The translations under genes were made by a program, and so were the position numbers. Below the pieces are notes generated by a model. That model worked only from the letters and a program-made list of their open reading frames with translations. It had not been told where the DNA came from and ran no database searches. From Balneolales bacterium (lineage in GTDB: Bacteria; Bacteroidota; Rhodothermia; Balneolales; Natronogracilivirgulaceae): a stretch of DNA of 13,991 bases. Shown here piece after piece: positions 1 through 6,612 of this stretch. The stretch is taken from NCBI GenBank assembly GCA_007133875.1, contig SLLW01000360.1, positions 1 to 13,991 on the forward strand, written 5' to 3'. How positions within the stretch are numbered: position 1 is the first letter of the stretch; each line of letters starts with the position of its first letter.

Positions 1-69
1 CAGAACCCGGGATATGGTCGAAATCGAGTAGCCGGTTTCCCTGGCAATGTCTTTAAGTGTAACTTTCAT
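1..69 (-). CDS. LacI-family transcriptional regulator, N-terminal fragment
   Basis: Only the first 23 codons are inside the window; the gene runs off the left edge. The peptide begins MKVTLKDIARETGYSISTIS and continues RVL. This is the canonical LacI/GalR helix-turn-helix: a T-x-x-D-I-A start to helix 1, a G-x-S turn, then the recognition helix S-T-I-S-R-V-L. Proteins of this family bind palindromic operators as dimers and respond to a sugar or similar small ligand through a C-terminal periplasmic-binding-like domain, which is not visible here. The start at 67-69 gives exactly the usual spacing to the HTH. No Shine-Dalgarno sequence precedes it. The gene points away from the respiratory operon, so a role in regulating that operon is not implied. 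The family call is secure; the target and ligand cannot be told. Confidence 0.9.
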   Translation of the reverse strand, partial: MKVTLKDIARETGYSISTISRVL

Positions 70-639
70 CAGTTGATGATATCCGGTGGAAAAATTGAGA
101 AAATATTTGCGTATCAACACTAATAATAATAAAAACAAATGAAACTACAAACCTATAAAAGTTTCATTTATTAAAAAAATAGTCAGGATGTGAATTAACT
201 GTAAGGCCATGAAAAATATTATCATTCAAATGATTGATATCATTTTTTGTGGTTTCGTTCGAATATTTGCTTTTTTGCATTTTGCCACAAAAGCAACAAT
301 TATGCATAAAGGAGCCATATAATTGTCGCTATAGTGGTTGTGGTAGGAAGCAATGAAAGAAAAAAATTGATTGATTATTGCATTCATTTGTGTTAATATC
401 TCACTAAATAAAGGAATGTTTGCAGTTGTAATTTGCAGATATGAGGTTAAAATGTTCCTATTTAACCGGTGAGACAAATTCAACCCGGCAACACGTTTGT
501 ACAAATATTTCTTGGGGTAAGTGGTGAAAATGGACTTCTTAAATATATTTACTACACACTTTCCGGGATATACTCTTCGATTCACTTGTATTTACAGCGT
601 GTATGAAGAGATCCCTCGTACAAGACCCGTTCCAAATTA
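70..639. other. AT-rich intergenic region between divergent genes
   Basis: About 570 bases separate the lacI-type start from the plus-strand gene at 640. The stretch is visibly much richer in A and T than the rest of the window. The only longish reading frame (minus strand, 226-585) gives a low-complexity, Ile/Asn/Lys-rich peptide with no recognisable domain and is probably chance. Visible structure includes the inverted repeat at 137-169 (listed separately) and an alternating set ATCATT / AATGAT / ATCATT at 221-244 running into a T-tract ending at 248, which is too A/T-rich to call a terminator. No tRNA or IS end was seen. The length suggests either a large regulatory region or a decayed gene. 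Confidence 0.6.
137..169 (-). promoter_or_regulatory. Probable promoter and operator of the LacI-type gene
   Basis: A perfect 10-bp inverted repeat, AAATGAAACT at 137-146 and AGTTTCATTT at 160-169, encloses 13 bases. Read on the minus strand the spacer contains TAGGTTTG (148-155), an exact match to the Bacteroidota -7 consensus TAnnTTTG. The arms contain TGAAAC and GTTTCA, which resemble half-sites of LacI/GalR operators. Transcription would begin near 142 and leave a leader of roughly 70 bases before the start codon at 69. A repressor bound to the arms would cover the -7 element, so autoregulation is a reasonable inference. No convincing -33 TTG element was found at the expected distance, and the arms are further apart than in a classical LacI operator. 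Confidence 0.4.
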
Positions 640-1446
640 ATGGATGACCAGGTAATAGAGATAGATCTATGGAGTGGGAACCGGACCTCCCACAGGAGGG
701 ATTATGAGCGGGATGTTTTGTTGTCGGCATTACGAGTTACCAGGCAAGAGTTTGGCGATTGGAAGCTGATTGAACATACCCGTGATTATCCCGGAGACTT
801 GGAGGCAGAGACCTTTAGAAAATATGGCCATGATTTGTTCGTCACCACAGCAGGAAATAAAAAACTGTCTGATGAACGTAAGATCGTGGTTTACCAACCT
901 ATACAGAACGATTTATTAGGGTATCGTGTCCTCATCATCCGGGAGGAGGATAAAGCCCGGTTTGCCCGAATAAACAGGGAGGAAGTACTTAAAACACAAA
1001 AAGTGGGAATTCCTGATTCCTGGGCCGATGCCGAACTATTACGGTATAATGGATTCAGGGTCGTCGAGCGTGGTTCCTTCGATGATATGTTTGCTCGGCT
1101 AATAAACCATGAATTCGACTTCACCACACTTGGCATCAATGAGATAGACAGGGTATTTGCAGAACGGGCAGACGAGGTGAAACATGTTGTCACGGTCAAT
1201 CACCTGCTGATTTATTACCCTTTGCCACTCTTGTTTTATGTTAATCCCGATCTGCCGGAGCTGGCCAAAAGGATTGAGAAGGGAATAAAGAAGATATCAG
1301 AAAATAACACAATGAGCAGATTGTTTTTCAATCACAACCGGGATATTCTGAAAAACATGGATCTGAACAGACGTAATATTGTCAGGTTAAAAAATCCGAA
1401 TCTGCCCCGGGAAATAGGCGAATATGAATCGGAAATGAAGAATTGA
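640..1446 (+). CDS. Type 2 periplasmic-binding-like protein lacking a signal peptide
   Basis: A 268-residue protein resembling the solute-binding (SBP family 3-like) proteins annotated as transporter substrate-binding domains. Features of that family are the N-terminal strand VIEIDLWSG, the helix with YERDVLLSALRVTRQ, the hinge-like stretch around residues 85-105 (VVYQPIQNDLLGYRVLIIRE), the W-A-D segment followed by NGFRVVERGSFDDMFARL, and FDFTTLGINEI. These proteins are normally exported and about 290-310 residues long. Here the mature domain starts at residue 4 with no hydrophobic leader. In-frame codons upstream reach a stop at 604-606 and encode only RDPSYKTRSKL, so no earlier start restores a signal peptide. 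It could be a cytoplasmic sensor-like protein, a gene that lost its leader, or a 5'-truncated remnant. It is convergent with the cox operon and its A+T use is higher. Family moderately sure; substrate unknown. Confidence 0.65.
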   Translation: MDDQVIEIDLWSGNRTSHRRDYERDVLLSALRVTRQEFGDWKLIEHTRDYPGDLEAETFRKYGHDLFVTTAGNKKLSDERKIVVYQPIQNDLLGYRVLIIREEDKARFARINREEVLKTQKVGIPDSWADAELLRYNGFRVVERGSFDDMFARLINHEFDFTTLGINEIDRVFAERADEVKHVVTVNHLLIYYPLPLLFYVNPDLPELAKRIEKGIKKISENNTMSRLFFNHNRDILKNMDLNRRNIVRLKNPNLPREIGEYESEMKN

Positions 1447-1459
1447 AATTCTGAATGGA

Positions 1460-1476
1460 CCGGGTATATCACCCGG
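1460..1476. repeat. Small GC-rich hairpin in the convergent gap
   Basis: CCGGGT (1460-1465) and ACCCGG (1471-1476) form a perfect 6-bp stem with a 5-base loop, between the end of the plus-strand gene at 1446 and the end of coxD at 1542. It sits where a shared terminator would be expected. However, the tract next to it is A-rich on the plus strand (1478-1483), so neither direction has the T-tract of a classical intrinsic terminator. It may be a transcript-end stabilising hairpin or simply fortuitous. Confidence 0.3.
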
Positions 1477-1541
1477 GAAAAAAGAGACGGGACAAACACT
1501 TTGCCTGGCCATGGTACTTTTTATCTCCGGCCGGTCTTGTG

Positions 1542-1841
1542 TTAATACACCGGCAGCCCACCTTCCCGGAAAAGAGTATCCAGCAGGGTAATTACCACAA
1601 AAATCGTCAGAAAGAGAATGGAAAGCAGGAAGACGACGCTGTTGAACTTGCTGTCCCAGTAAAGGTTCATGAAGAACATGGCTACTGCTGTCGCTTTAAC
1701 CACCGCAATTGTTATAGCTACAATCACATTAAAGGGCTCGGGGATATTGATCCAGGTGACCGCCACGGTCAGAAAAGTCAATACCAGTAATGCTCCGGCA
1801 ACGGAGAGGAGGGTCGGAAGGGTTGAAATGTGATGACTCAT
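1542..1841 (-). CDS. coxD: Cytochrome c oxidase subunit IV (prokaryotic type)
   Basis: A 99-residue membrane protein with three hydrophobic segments, roughly residues 11-31, 36-58 and 66-88. The middle segment ends in KATAVAMFFMNLYWD, matching the K-A-x-x-V-x-x-F-F-M-x-L signature of the CyoD/COX4_pro family. Subunit IV is a small non-catalytic subunit of A-type heme-copper oxidases that packs against subunits I and III and is thought to help assembly or stability. Length is normal for the family. It is the last gene of the operon, 76 bases after coxC, and is followed by a convergent gene. No heme A synthesis genes (ctaA, ctaB) follow, so these must lie elsewhere. Confidence 0.88.
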   Translation of the reverse strand: MSHHISTLPTLLSVAGALLVLTFLTVAVTWINIPEPFNVIVAITIAVVKATAVAMFFMNLYWDSKFNSVVFLLSILFLTIFVVITLLDTLFREGGLPVY

Positions 1842-1917
1842 AATTTCCGGTCAGATTCTGAAAAGTTATAAAGTGTCGTGGCGAGTGGTTACGGGGTTTC
1901 GATGCGGTACTTATCGG

Positions 1918-2574
1918 TTAATCAATCAGGTACAGCAACGGGAAGAGGAAGATCCAGATGATATCCACAAGGTGCCAGAAGAGTCCGGTATTCTCCACCG
2001 GTGTATAATAGCCACTGTGGACCAGGCCCTTTTTGGCTTTGATAATCATCCATCCGATCAAAACCATACCAATTACAACGTGGATGCCGTGCAAACCGGT
2101 CATCATATAGTAGATACTGAAAAAGTTTGCAGCCATTTCGTGTTCAAGTCCATCATAGGTATAGGATTCACCGGGATAAATGCCTTTCCCGAACTTGTCC
2201 ATATACTCGAAGTATTTGATCACCATGAAGGTACCAGCCAGCAGGATCGTCGCAGCCATGTAGTTGATGGCGGCTTTGATCTTGTCCAGTTGTACAGCAC
2301 GGATGGCAAGGGCAATTGTGAGGCTGCTGGCGATCAGTACAACGGTATTGGTGGCTCCCAGGGCGACGTCGAGCTCTTGTGCTGCCTCATAGAAAAGATC
2401 GGGGTGCCATGCTCTGTAGATGATATATGCAACAAAGAGGCCGCCAAACATCAGCACCTCGGTTACCAGAAATATCCACATCCCCATTTTGGAAGACTCA
2501 AACTGCTGGTCTTCGTCAACAAAGTGGTGTTGTAAATGCGATTTTTTCTCAGTCGCTACACTCTGATTCGCCAT
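1918..2574 (-). CDS. coxC: Cytochrome c oxidase subunit III
   Basis: A 218-residue integral membrane protein of the heme-copper oxidase subunit III family. It starts with a hydrophilic tail of about 28 residues and then has five predicted TM helices, the short form common in bacteria. Diagnostic segments are KMGMWIFLVTEVLMFGGLFV, with the conserved membrane glutamate at residue 39, the HGIHVVIG motif in the fourth helix, and the C-terminal FWHLVDIIWIFLFPLLYLI. Subunit III holds no redox centre; in the family it stabilises the active site of subunit I during turnover and supports proton uptake into the D-channel. The gene lies 63 bases after coxA, with an A-rich stretch but no Shine-Dalgarno sequence before the start at 2574. 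Confidence 0.95.
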   Translation of the reverse strand: MANQSVATEKKSHLQHHFVDEDQQFESSKMGMWIFLVTEVLMFGGLFVAYIIYRAWHPDLFYEAAQELDVALGATNTVVLIASSLTIALAIRAVQLDKIKAAINYMAATILLAGTFMVIKYFEYMDKFGKGIYPGESYTYDGLEHEMAANFFSIYYMMTGLHGIHVVIGMVLIGWMIIKAKKGLVHSGYYTPVENTGLFWHLVDIIWIFLFPLLYLID

Positions 2575-2637
2575 GCTTTTTTGAATTGGTATGATTTTCT
2601 GTTTTATGGTTTCAGCAGCCTGTATCCCTATGACGGA

Positions 2638-4347
2638 TTATGCAGGGTCTTTATCAATTTCAATGACATCAGGAGATTCCGACTCCTCGGCGACGCCCAT
2701 TCGGAACTCTTTCATCGGCTTGTGGTGATCGTACGGACCGTGCAGAATGACCGGTGTATATTCAAAATTGTGATGAGTCGGCGGCGATGAGGTCATCCAC
2801 TCCAGTGAACGCGCTTTCCACGGGTTGGACGGCGCTTTGGGGCCCTTGAACAGTGACCAGAGCAGGTAGACCGCCATCATCACAAATCCGACACCAAGCA
2901 GGTAGGATCCGATAGTGGAGAACTGGTGGAGCCCCTGAAACTGATCCACATAGTTGAAATAGCGTCTGGGCATCCCCTGGCTTCCCATGATAAATTGCGG
3001 GAGGAAGGTCATGTTGAAGGAGAGGAAAATCACTCCACAGGTAATACGTCCCCAGAATTCATTGTACATTTTTCCCGTCATTTTCGGCCACCAGTGGTGG
3101 AGGCCACCGAGCATGGCTATCACCGTTCCGCCCATCATCACATAATGAAAGTGTGCGACAATGTAGTACGTATCATGCAGGTGAACATTGATGGAAAGTG
3201 CACCGATCATGATGCCGGTCAGGCCGCCGATGGTGAACAGAAACAGAAATGCCAGAGCATACAGCATCGGGGTTTTCAGGTCAATCGACCCTTTGTACAT
3301 GGTGGCCACCCAGTTGAAAATCTTGATACCGGTTGGTACCCCCACGAAGAAGGTCAGAAACGAAAAGACCACAGAGGAGAGCTCGGACTGACCGGATACG
3401 AACATGTGATGTCCCCAGACCAGGAATCCGATGAAAGCAATGGCCAGACTCGACAGGGCGATAGCCCAGTACCCAAAGATGGTCTTGCGGGAGTAGGTGG
3501 ATATCAATTCTGAAATGATTCCGAATGCCGGGACAATCATGATGTATACGGCAGGGTGGGAGTAGAACCAGAAGAAGTGCTGGAAGAGAACCGGGTCGCC
3601 GCCCAGGGAGGGGTCGAAGATTCCGATTCCCAGGATTCGCTCCATGGCAAGGAGCAGTACGGTGATAGCCAGGATGGGCGTTGCAAGAATCTGAATGACT
3701 GCGGTGGCATAGAGTGACCAGAGAAACAACGGCATTTTACTCCAGGAGAGTCCGGGGCTTCGCAGTTTGTGCAGGGTGACAATGAAGTTAAGGCCGGTCA
3801 GGATCGATGAAAATCCGAGTATGAACACCGCCAGGGTCATTGAGACCACCGATGTGCCTGTCTGGGTGCTGTACGGGGTATAGAAAGTCCATCCGGTATC
3901 AACAGCACCGGTGATGATGGAATAGAGCGCAAAAAGTGCCCCGAATATGTAAATCCACCAGCTGGCGAGGTTGAGCCGTGGGAAGGCGACATCTTTGGCC
4001 CCGATCATCATCGGAAGGAAGAAATTACCCAGAGCAGCCGGTATTGACGGGATAATGAACAGAAAGATCATGATCGCCCCGTGAAGGGTGAAGATCTGAT
4101 TGTAGGTATCCGCATCTACAATACTCTGTGCTGGTGTCAGCAGCTCGGTTCGGAGCAGCAGGGCAAGCATCCCGCCGACAAAGAAAAAGAGAATTACGGA
4201 GCCCAGATAGAGCAGGCCTATCCTTTTGTGATCAACGGTAAAGAGCCACGACAGGATGCCTTTTTCGTGATTCAGATACGTGTGCCCGGGATTCTCGTCA
4301 ATGGGAAATTCACGTATTCTGAGGGTTTTCTGTGAGCTATCGGCCAT
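2638..4347 (-). CDS. coxA: Cytochrome c oxidase subunit I, A2-type (caa3)
   Basis: A 569-residue catalytic subunit of an aa3-type oxygen reductase, reducing O2 to water and pumping protons. All expected metal ligands are present: His89 and His401 for low-spin heme, His399 for the high-spin heme, and His264, His313 and His314 for CuB. Tyr268 lies four residues after His264 as in the His-Tyr cross-link. Helix VI reads YSHPAVYIM: the glutamate of the A1 family (GHPEV) is absent and replaced by the Tyr-Ser pair (262-263) that defines the A2 family, as in Rhodothermus marinus caa3. The D-channel entrance residues Asn108, Asp119 and Asn126 are kept, and Lys342 in GIKIFNW is the K-channel lysine. 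An N-terminal extension of about 40 residues and a C-terminal charged tail are typical. It starts 7 bases after coxB stops. Confidence 0.98.
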   Translation of the reverse strand: MADSSQKTLRIREFPIDENPGHTYLNHEKGILSWLFTVDHKRIGLLYLGSVILFFFVGGMLALLLRTELLTPAQSIVDADTYNQIFTLHGAIMIFLFIIPSIPAALGNFFLPMMIGAKDVAFPRLNLASWWIYIFGALFALYSIITGAVDTGWTFYTPYSTQTGTSVVSMTLAVFILGFSSILTGLNFIVTLHKLRSPGLSWSKMPLFLWSLYATAVIQILATPILAITVLLLAMERILGIGIFDPSLGGDPVLFQHFFWFYSHPAVYIMIVPAFGIISELISTYSRKTIFGYWAIALSSLAIAFIGFLVWGHHMFVSGQSELSSVVFSFLTFFVGVPTGIKIFNWVATMYKGSIDLKTPMLYALAFLFLFTIGGLTGIMIGALSINVHLHDTYYIVAHFHYVMMGGTVIAMLGGLHHWWPKMTGKMYNEFWGRITCGVIFLSFNMTFLPQFIMGSQGMPRRYFNYVDQFQGLHQFSTIGSYLLGVGFVMMAVYLLWSLFKGPKAPSNPWKARSLEWMTSSPPTHHNFEYTPVILHGPYDHHKPMKEFRMGVAEESESPDVIEIDKDPA

Positions 4348-4354
4348 AAGTCAA

Positions 4355-5299
4355 TTAATCTTGCAGTTCTTTGATAAATGCGATCAGTCCGTCAATTTGC
4401 CGTTCGTTCAGACGGCCCGAATAGGATGGCATGTTGGCCGGGTATCCGGCAGTTACTTCGGCCTGGGGATCGATGAGAGAGCGGCGAATGTAATCTTCAT
4501 CGGCCACGACAACAGATCCGTCTACCAGCTCCCGGTCCGAGCCGAACAGGTTTAGAAGCGAAGGTCCGACGCGGTCTGTTCCGTCCAGTGAGTGACAGGC
4601 GTTACACCCGGCACTTGTAAAGGTCTGTTCACCAACATCAGCAAGTGGCATGTCTTCGTCGACTTCAAGGCCGGTTTCGAGCCACTCTTCAAAATCTTCG
4701 GCACTGAGAACGTGCACCGTGGCAAGCATTTCGGAGTGACCTGTTCCGCAGTATTCGGTGCAATACAGAATTGATTCCCCGGTTTCGGTTGCCTGAAACC
4801 AGGTCGTGGTATACCGGTTGGGCAAAACATCCATCTTGATTCGAAAATCGGGTATTGCGAGAGAATGGATGACATCTTCCGAAGACATGATAAATTTTAC
4901 CGGCCGATCTACCGGTACATAAACCTCATTCATGGTGGATCCGCCACCTTCATATTGAAATTGCCAGAGCCAGGAAGCGGCCGAGACATGAATCTCATAG
5001 GCATTGGCAGGGGGTGAGGTGAGGGTCAGATATCCACGGAATCCCCAGCTGAATACAATCAGTATCAGAATAATCGGGATGACTGTCCAGGCTACTTCCA
5101 GTATACTGTTGTGGGTGATGACCGGAGTGACATCATCTTCCGACTTTCGCCGGTATTTGATCACAAATATCAATATCGTGATCATTATCCCCATGAAGAG
5201 AATAAAACCCGAAACGTTGATAAAGGTGAAAAGACTGTCCACATCGCTCGCTGTGGTTGAGCGCTGTGGAGGAAGCATGTATTCAATGATTCTGTTCAT
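4355..5299 (-). CDS. coxB: Cytochrome c oxidase subunit II fused to cytochrome c (caa3)
   Basis: A 314-residue subunit II with two TM helices (about residues 26-48 and 68-90), a periplasmic cupredoxin domain, and a fused C-terminal class I cytochrome c. The binuclear CuA site is complete: His145, then C-TEY-C-GTG-H-SE-M with Cys180, Glu182, Cys184, His188 and Met191. The cytochrome domain has CNACH (Cys232, Cys235, His236) and a probable distal Met290 in NMPSY. This fusion defines caa3 oxidases: electrons enter through the covalent heme c, pass to CuA and then to heme a in CoxA. There is no cleavable signal peptide and the N-terminus lacks a lipobox Cys. The gene begins 4 bases after the SCO stop codon, so the two are probably translated together. 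Confidence 0.97.
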   Translation of the reverse strand: MNRIIEYMLPPQRSTTASDVDSLFTFINVSGFILFMGIMITILIFVIKYRRKSEDDVTPVITHNSILEVAWTVIPIILILIVFSWGFRGYLTLTSPPANAYEIHVSAASWLWQFQYEGGGSTMNEVYVPVDRPVKFIMSSEDVIHSLAIPDFRIKMDVLPNRYTTTWFQATETGESILYCTEYCGTGHSEMLATVHVLSAEDFEEWLETGLEVDEDMPLADVGEQTFTSAGCNACHSLDGTDRVGPSLLNLFGSDRELVDGSVVVADEDYIRRSLIDPQAEVTAGYPANMPSYSGRLNERQIDGLIAFIKELQD

Positions 5300-5303
5300 A
5301 TGA

Positions 5304-6143
5304 TCAGATGGATCGAATCGGTTCGTTTAGTTTTTTTGATTTCTTTTCGCGGTAAAAAAAGAAGCCGAGAAGTGTTCCCAGAATGACCAGGGTGAATACC
5401 CCGCCAATTTTCATGATGTTGACCGCTACCGGGACATAGGAACCCGAGGCGGAATCATATTGAAAACAGTAGAGGACAATCCGGTCTATTGTACTGCCTA
5501 TTTTACCGTCGGCTGCGTCATAAAGGGCATTGCGCAGCATCATTTCCGGGTAATCAATTCCATGGAGATAGCGGGAAATCAGGCCTTCTTCCGAGAGAAA
5601 AATCAGGCTGGATCCATGCATGTACTCCTGGGTCTGTTCATTCCACTGGTAGTAAAACCCGACGTCATCACCCAGGCGTTTGACCTCCTCCTCACTGCCG
5701 GTCATAAAATGGAGTCCATCAGCCGCATCGGGATTTCCAAGCTGCTCCAGGTAGTTCTCCTTGTTGACGCGCGCCAGTTCGGGTGTTTCGGTCGGACTGA
5801 TGCTTACTGCCAGAATATCAAACTCTTTGCCCGGCTGCCAGGAGAGGTCGCTGACACCGCGCATCAACCCCTGCAGGATCAGATTGCACAACATCGGGCA
5901 CTCATAATAGACCATAGCCAGAATGAGTGGCCGGCCATTGTGCAGGTAGTCATCCAGGGTCACTTCATCACCATGTTCGTTGTAGAGTGTGATGTCGCCG
6001 CTGACATAGTCACCGAGTTTCTCGGTAACACCGACGTTTTCTAGCTCCTCAGGAGCAACATTCTGTTGTGCCATTGCCGGTGATGCAATTGATCCGGCCA
6101 ACAACAGAGTAAGCAAAAGTAGTATGGAGGTGTTGGGTTTCAA
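5304..6143 (-). CDS. SCO1/SenC-family copper chaperone with C-terminal membrane anchor
   Basis: A 279-residue thioredoxin-fold protein. An N-terminal signal sequence (hydrophobic 7-20, likely cut after AMA at residue 25) is followed by the SCO domain. Copper-binding residues are present: Cys82 and Cys86 in CPMLC, and His176 in YMHGSSLIF. SCO proteins deliver copper to, or reduce the cysteines of, the CuA site in oxidase subunit II, which here is encoded immediately downstream. Unlike mitochondrial-type Sco1, which is held by an N-terminal helix, this protein has a TM helix near the C-terminus (about 245-264) followed by a Lys/Arg-rich tail, consistent with a periplasmic domain and a cytoplasmic end. 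Its start overlaps the stop of the upstream small-protein gene by 4 bases (ATGA), indicating translational coupling. Confidence 0.93.
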   Translation of the reverse strand: MKPNTSILLLLTLLLAGSIASPAMAQQNVAPEELENVGVTEKLGDYVSGDITLYNEHGDEVTLDDYLHNGRPLILAMVYYECPMLCNLILQGLMRGVSDLSWQPGKEFDILAVSISPTETPELARVNKENYLEQLGNPDAADGLHFMTGSEEEVKRLGDDVGFYYQWNEQTQEYMHGSSLIFLSEEGLISRYLHGIDYPEMMLRNALYDAADGKIGSTIDRIVLYCFQYDSASGSYVPVAVNIMKIGGVFTLVILGTLLGFFFYREKKSKKLNEPIRSI

Positions 6144-6493
6144 GGCGATTCGTATCTGTCGGTTGCAATGAGGGTTATCGCACTGTCGATCGGGATCCGG
6201 TACCTCATATTCTCTTCGTCAATCAATTCCAGGGTATTTAGCTTTCGGTGTTCCTCTTCGCGTATTTGCTTCAGTTCGTGAGATTCACTGCTTATAGCAG
6301 ATTGCTGCTGTGACAGGAACTGATTGTAGGTGTACATATTGTAAACACCAAAAAGCATGACGATTACAATGATGAGGCCGAGTACGATCCAGAAAGTCAC
6401 ATTACGTACATTGATGTTGTCGTAGGAAACACCATAGTCAATGGAGCGTTCCAGCTCGTTCCGGGAATCGTCGTACGTGTTTTTATTTGCCAT
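6140..6493 (-). CDS. Small single-TM protein between ACIII and oxidase genes
   Basis: A 117-residue protein I cannot assign to a named function. Residues 1-30 are hydrophilic and acidic/polar; one strong TM helix follows (about 33-52, WIVLGLIIVIVMLFGVYNMY). A Glu/Lys/Gln-rich stretch at 60-95 could form a coiled coil, and the end contains the compact motif RYRIPIDSAITLIATD (98-112). A similar R-I-P-I-x-x-A segment occurs, to my recollection, in small hypothetical proteins beside SCO and ACIII genes in other phyla, which suggests an oxidase assembly factor or accessory subunit. No heme motif, cysteine or metal ligand cluster is visible. It starts 119 bases after actF and overlaps the SCO start by 4 bases, so its expression is coupled to the chaperone rather than to ACIII. 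Confidence 0.8.
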   Translation of the reverse strand: MANKNTYDDSRNELERSIDYGVSYDNINVRNVTFWIVLGLIIVIVMLFGVYNMYTYNQFLSQQQSAISSESHELKQIREEEHRKLNTLELIDEENMRYRIPIDSAITLIATDRYESP

Positions 6494-6544
6494 GGCTTGA
6501 CGTGAAAATTCTGGTTATTGAAACAAAAGGTTGATAAGATAAAT

Positions 6545-6612
6545 TCCGTAACCCGGTGTTTTTATTCCAGTGCAACCGGGTGTAAGGTGGTTGACAGCAC
6601 TGGTTTTACGGA
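6545..6612 (-). promoter_or_regulatory. Predicted H-type RNA pseudoknot closed by an outer helix
   Basis: In the mRNA sense (minus strand), immediately after the actF stop, three perfect complementary pairs lie in 68 bases. The outer helix is TCCGTA (6612-6607) with TACGGA (6550-6545). Stem 1 is CCAGTGC (6603-6597) with GCACTGG (6573-6567). Stem 2 is ACCCGGT (6581-6575) with ACCGGGT (6557-6551). Stems 1 and 2 interleave, so they form either a pseudoknot or two alternative hairpins. The loops suit a classical H-type knot: 15 bases crossing stem 2, a single base between the stems, and the 9-base A-rich AATAAAAAC crossing stem 1. No T-tract follows and the next start codon is 51 bases away, so it does not look like a terminator or direct start-codon occlusion. 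Function unknown. Confidence 0.5.

Noticed and set aside
221..248. AT-only alternating inverted repeats ending in a T-tract, terminator-like on the plus strand
   Set aside because: Stems contain only one G-C pair each and no plus-strand gene lies upstream to be terminated.
226..585. 119-residue minus-strand reading frame in the AT-rich gap
   Set aside because: No recognisable domain, composition typical of AT-rich chance frames, and no good start context; treated as non-coding.
1531..1553. CCGGT/ACCGG inverted repeat overlapping the coxD stop codon
   Set aside because: Only 5 bp with a 13-base loop and no T-tract; likely chance in a CCGG-rich patch.
1873..2535. 220-residue plus-strand frame antisense to coxC
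   Set aside because: It mirrors the well-supported coxC reading frame and has no family features of its own; the peptide is His/Asp-rich as expected for the complement of membrane-helix codons.
5460..6044. 194-residue plus-strand frame antisense to the SCO gene
   Set aside because: Shadow of a gene with complete SCO motifs; no domain of its own.
6494..6544. Possible internal promoter before the small one-TM gene (AACCTTTTG on the minus strand)
   Set aside because: Does not match TAnnTTTG exactly and no -33 element stands at the right distance.
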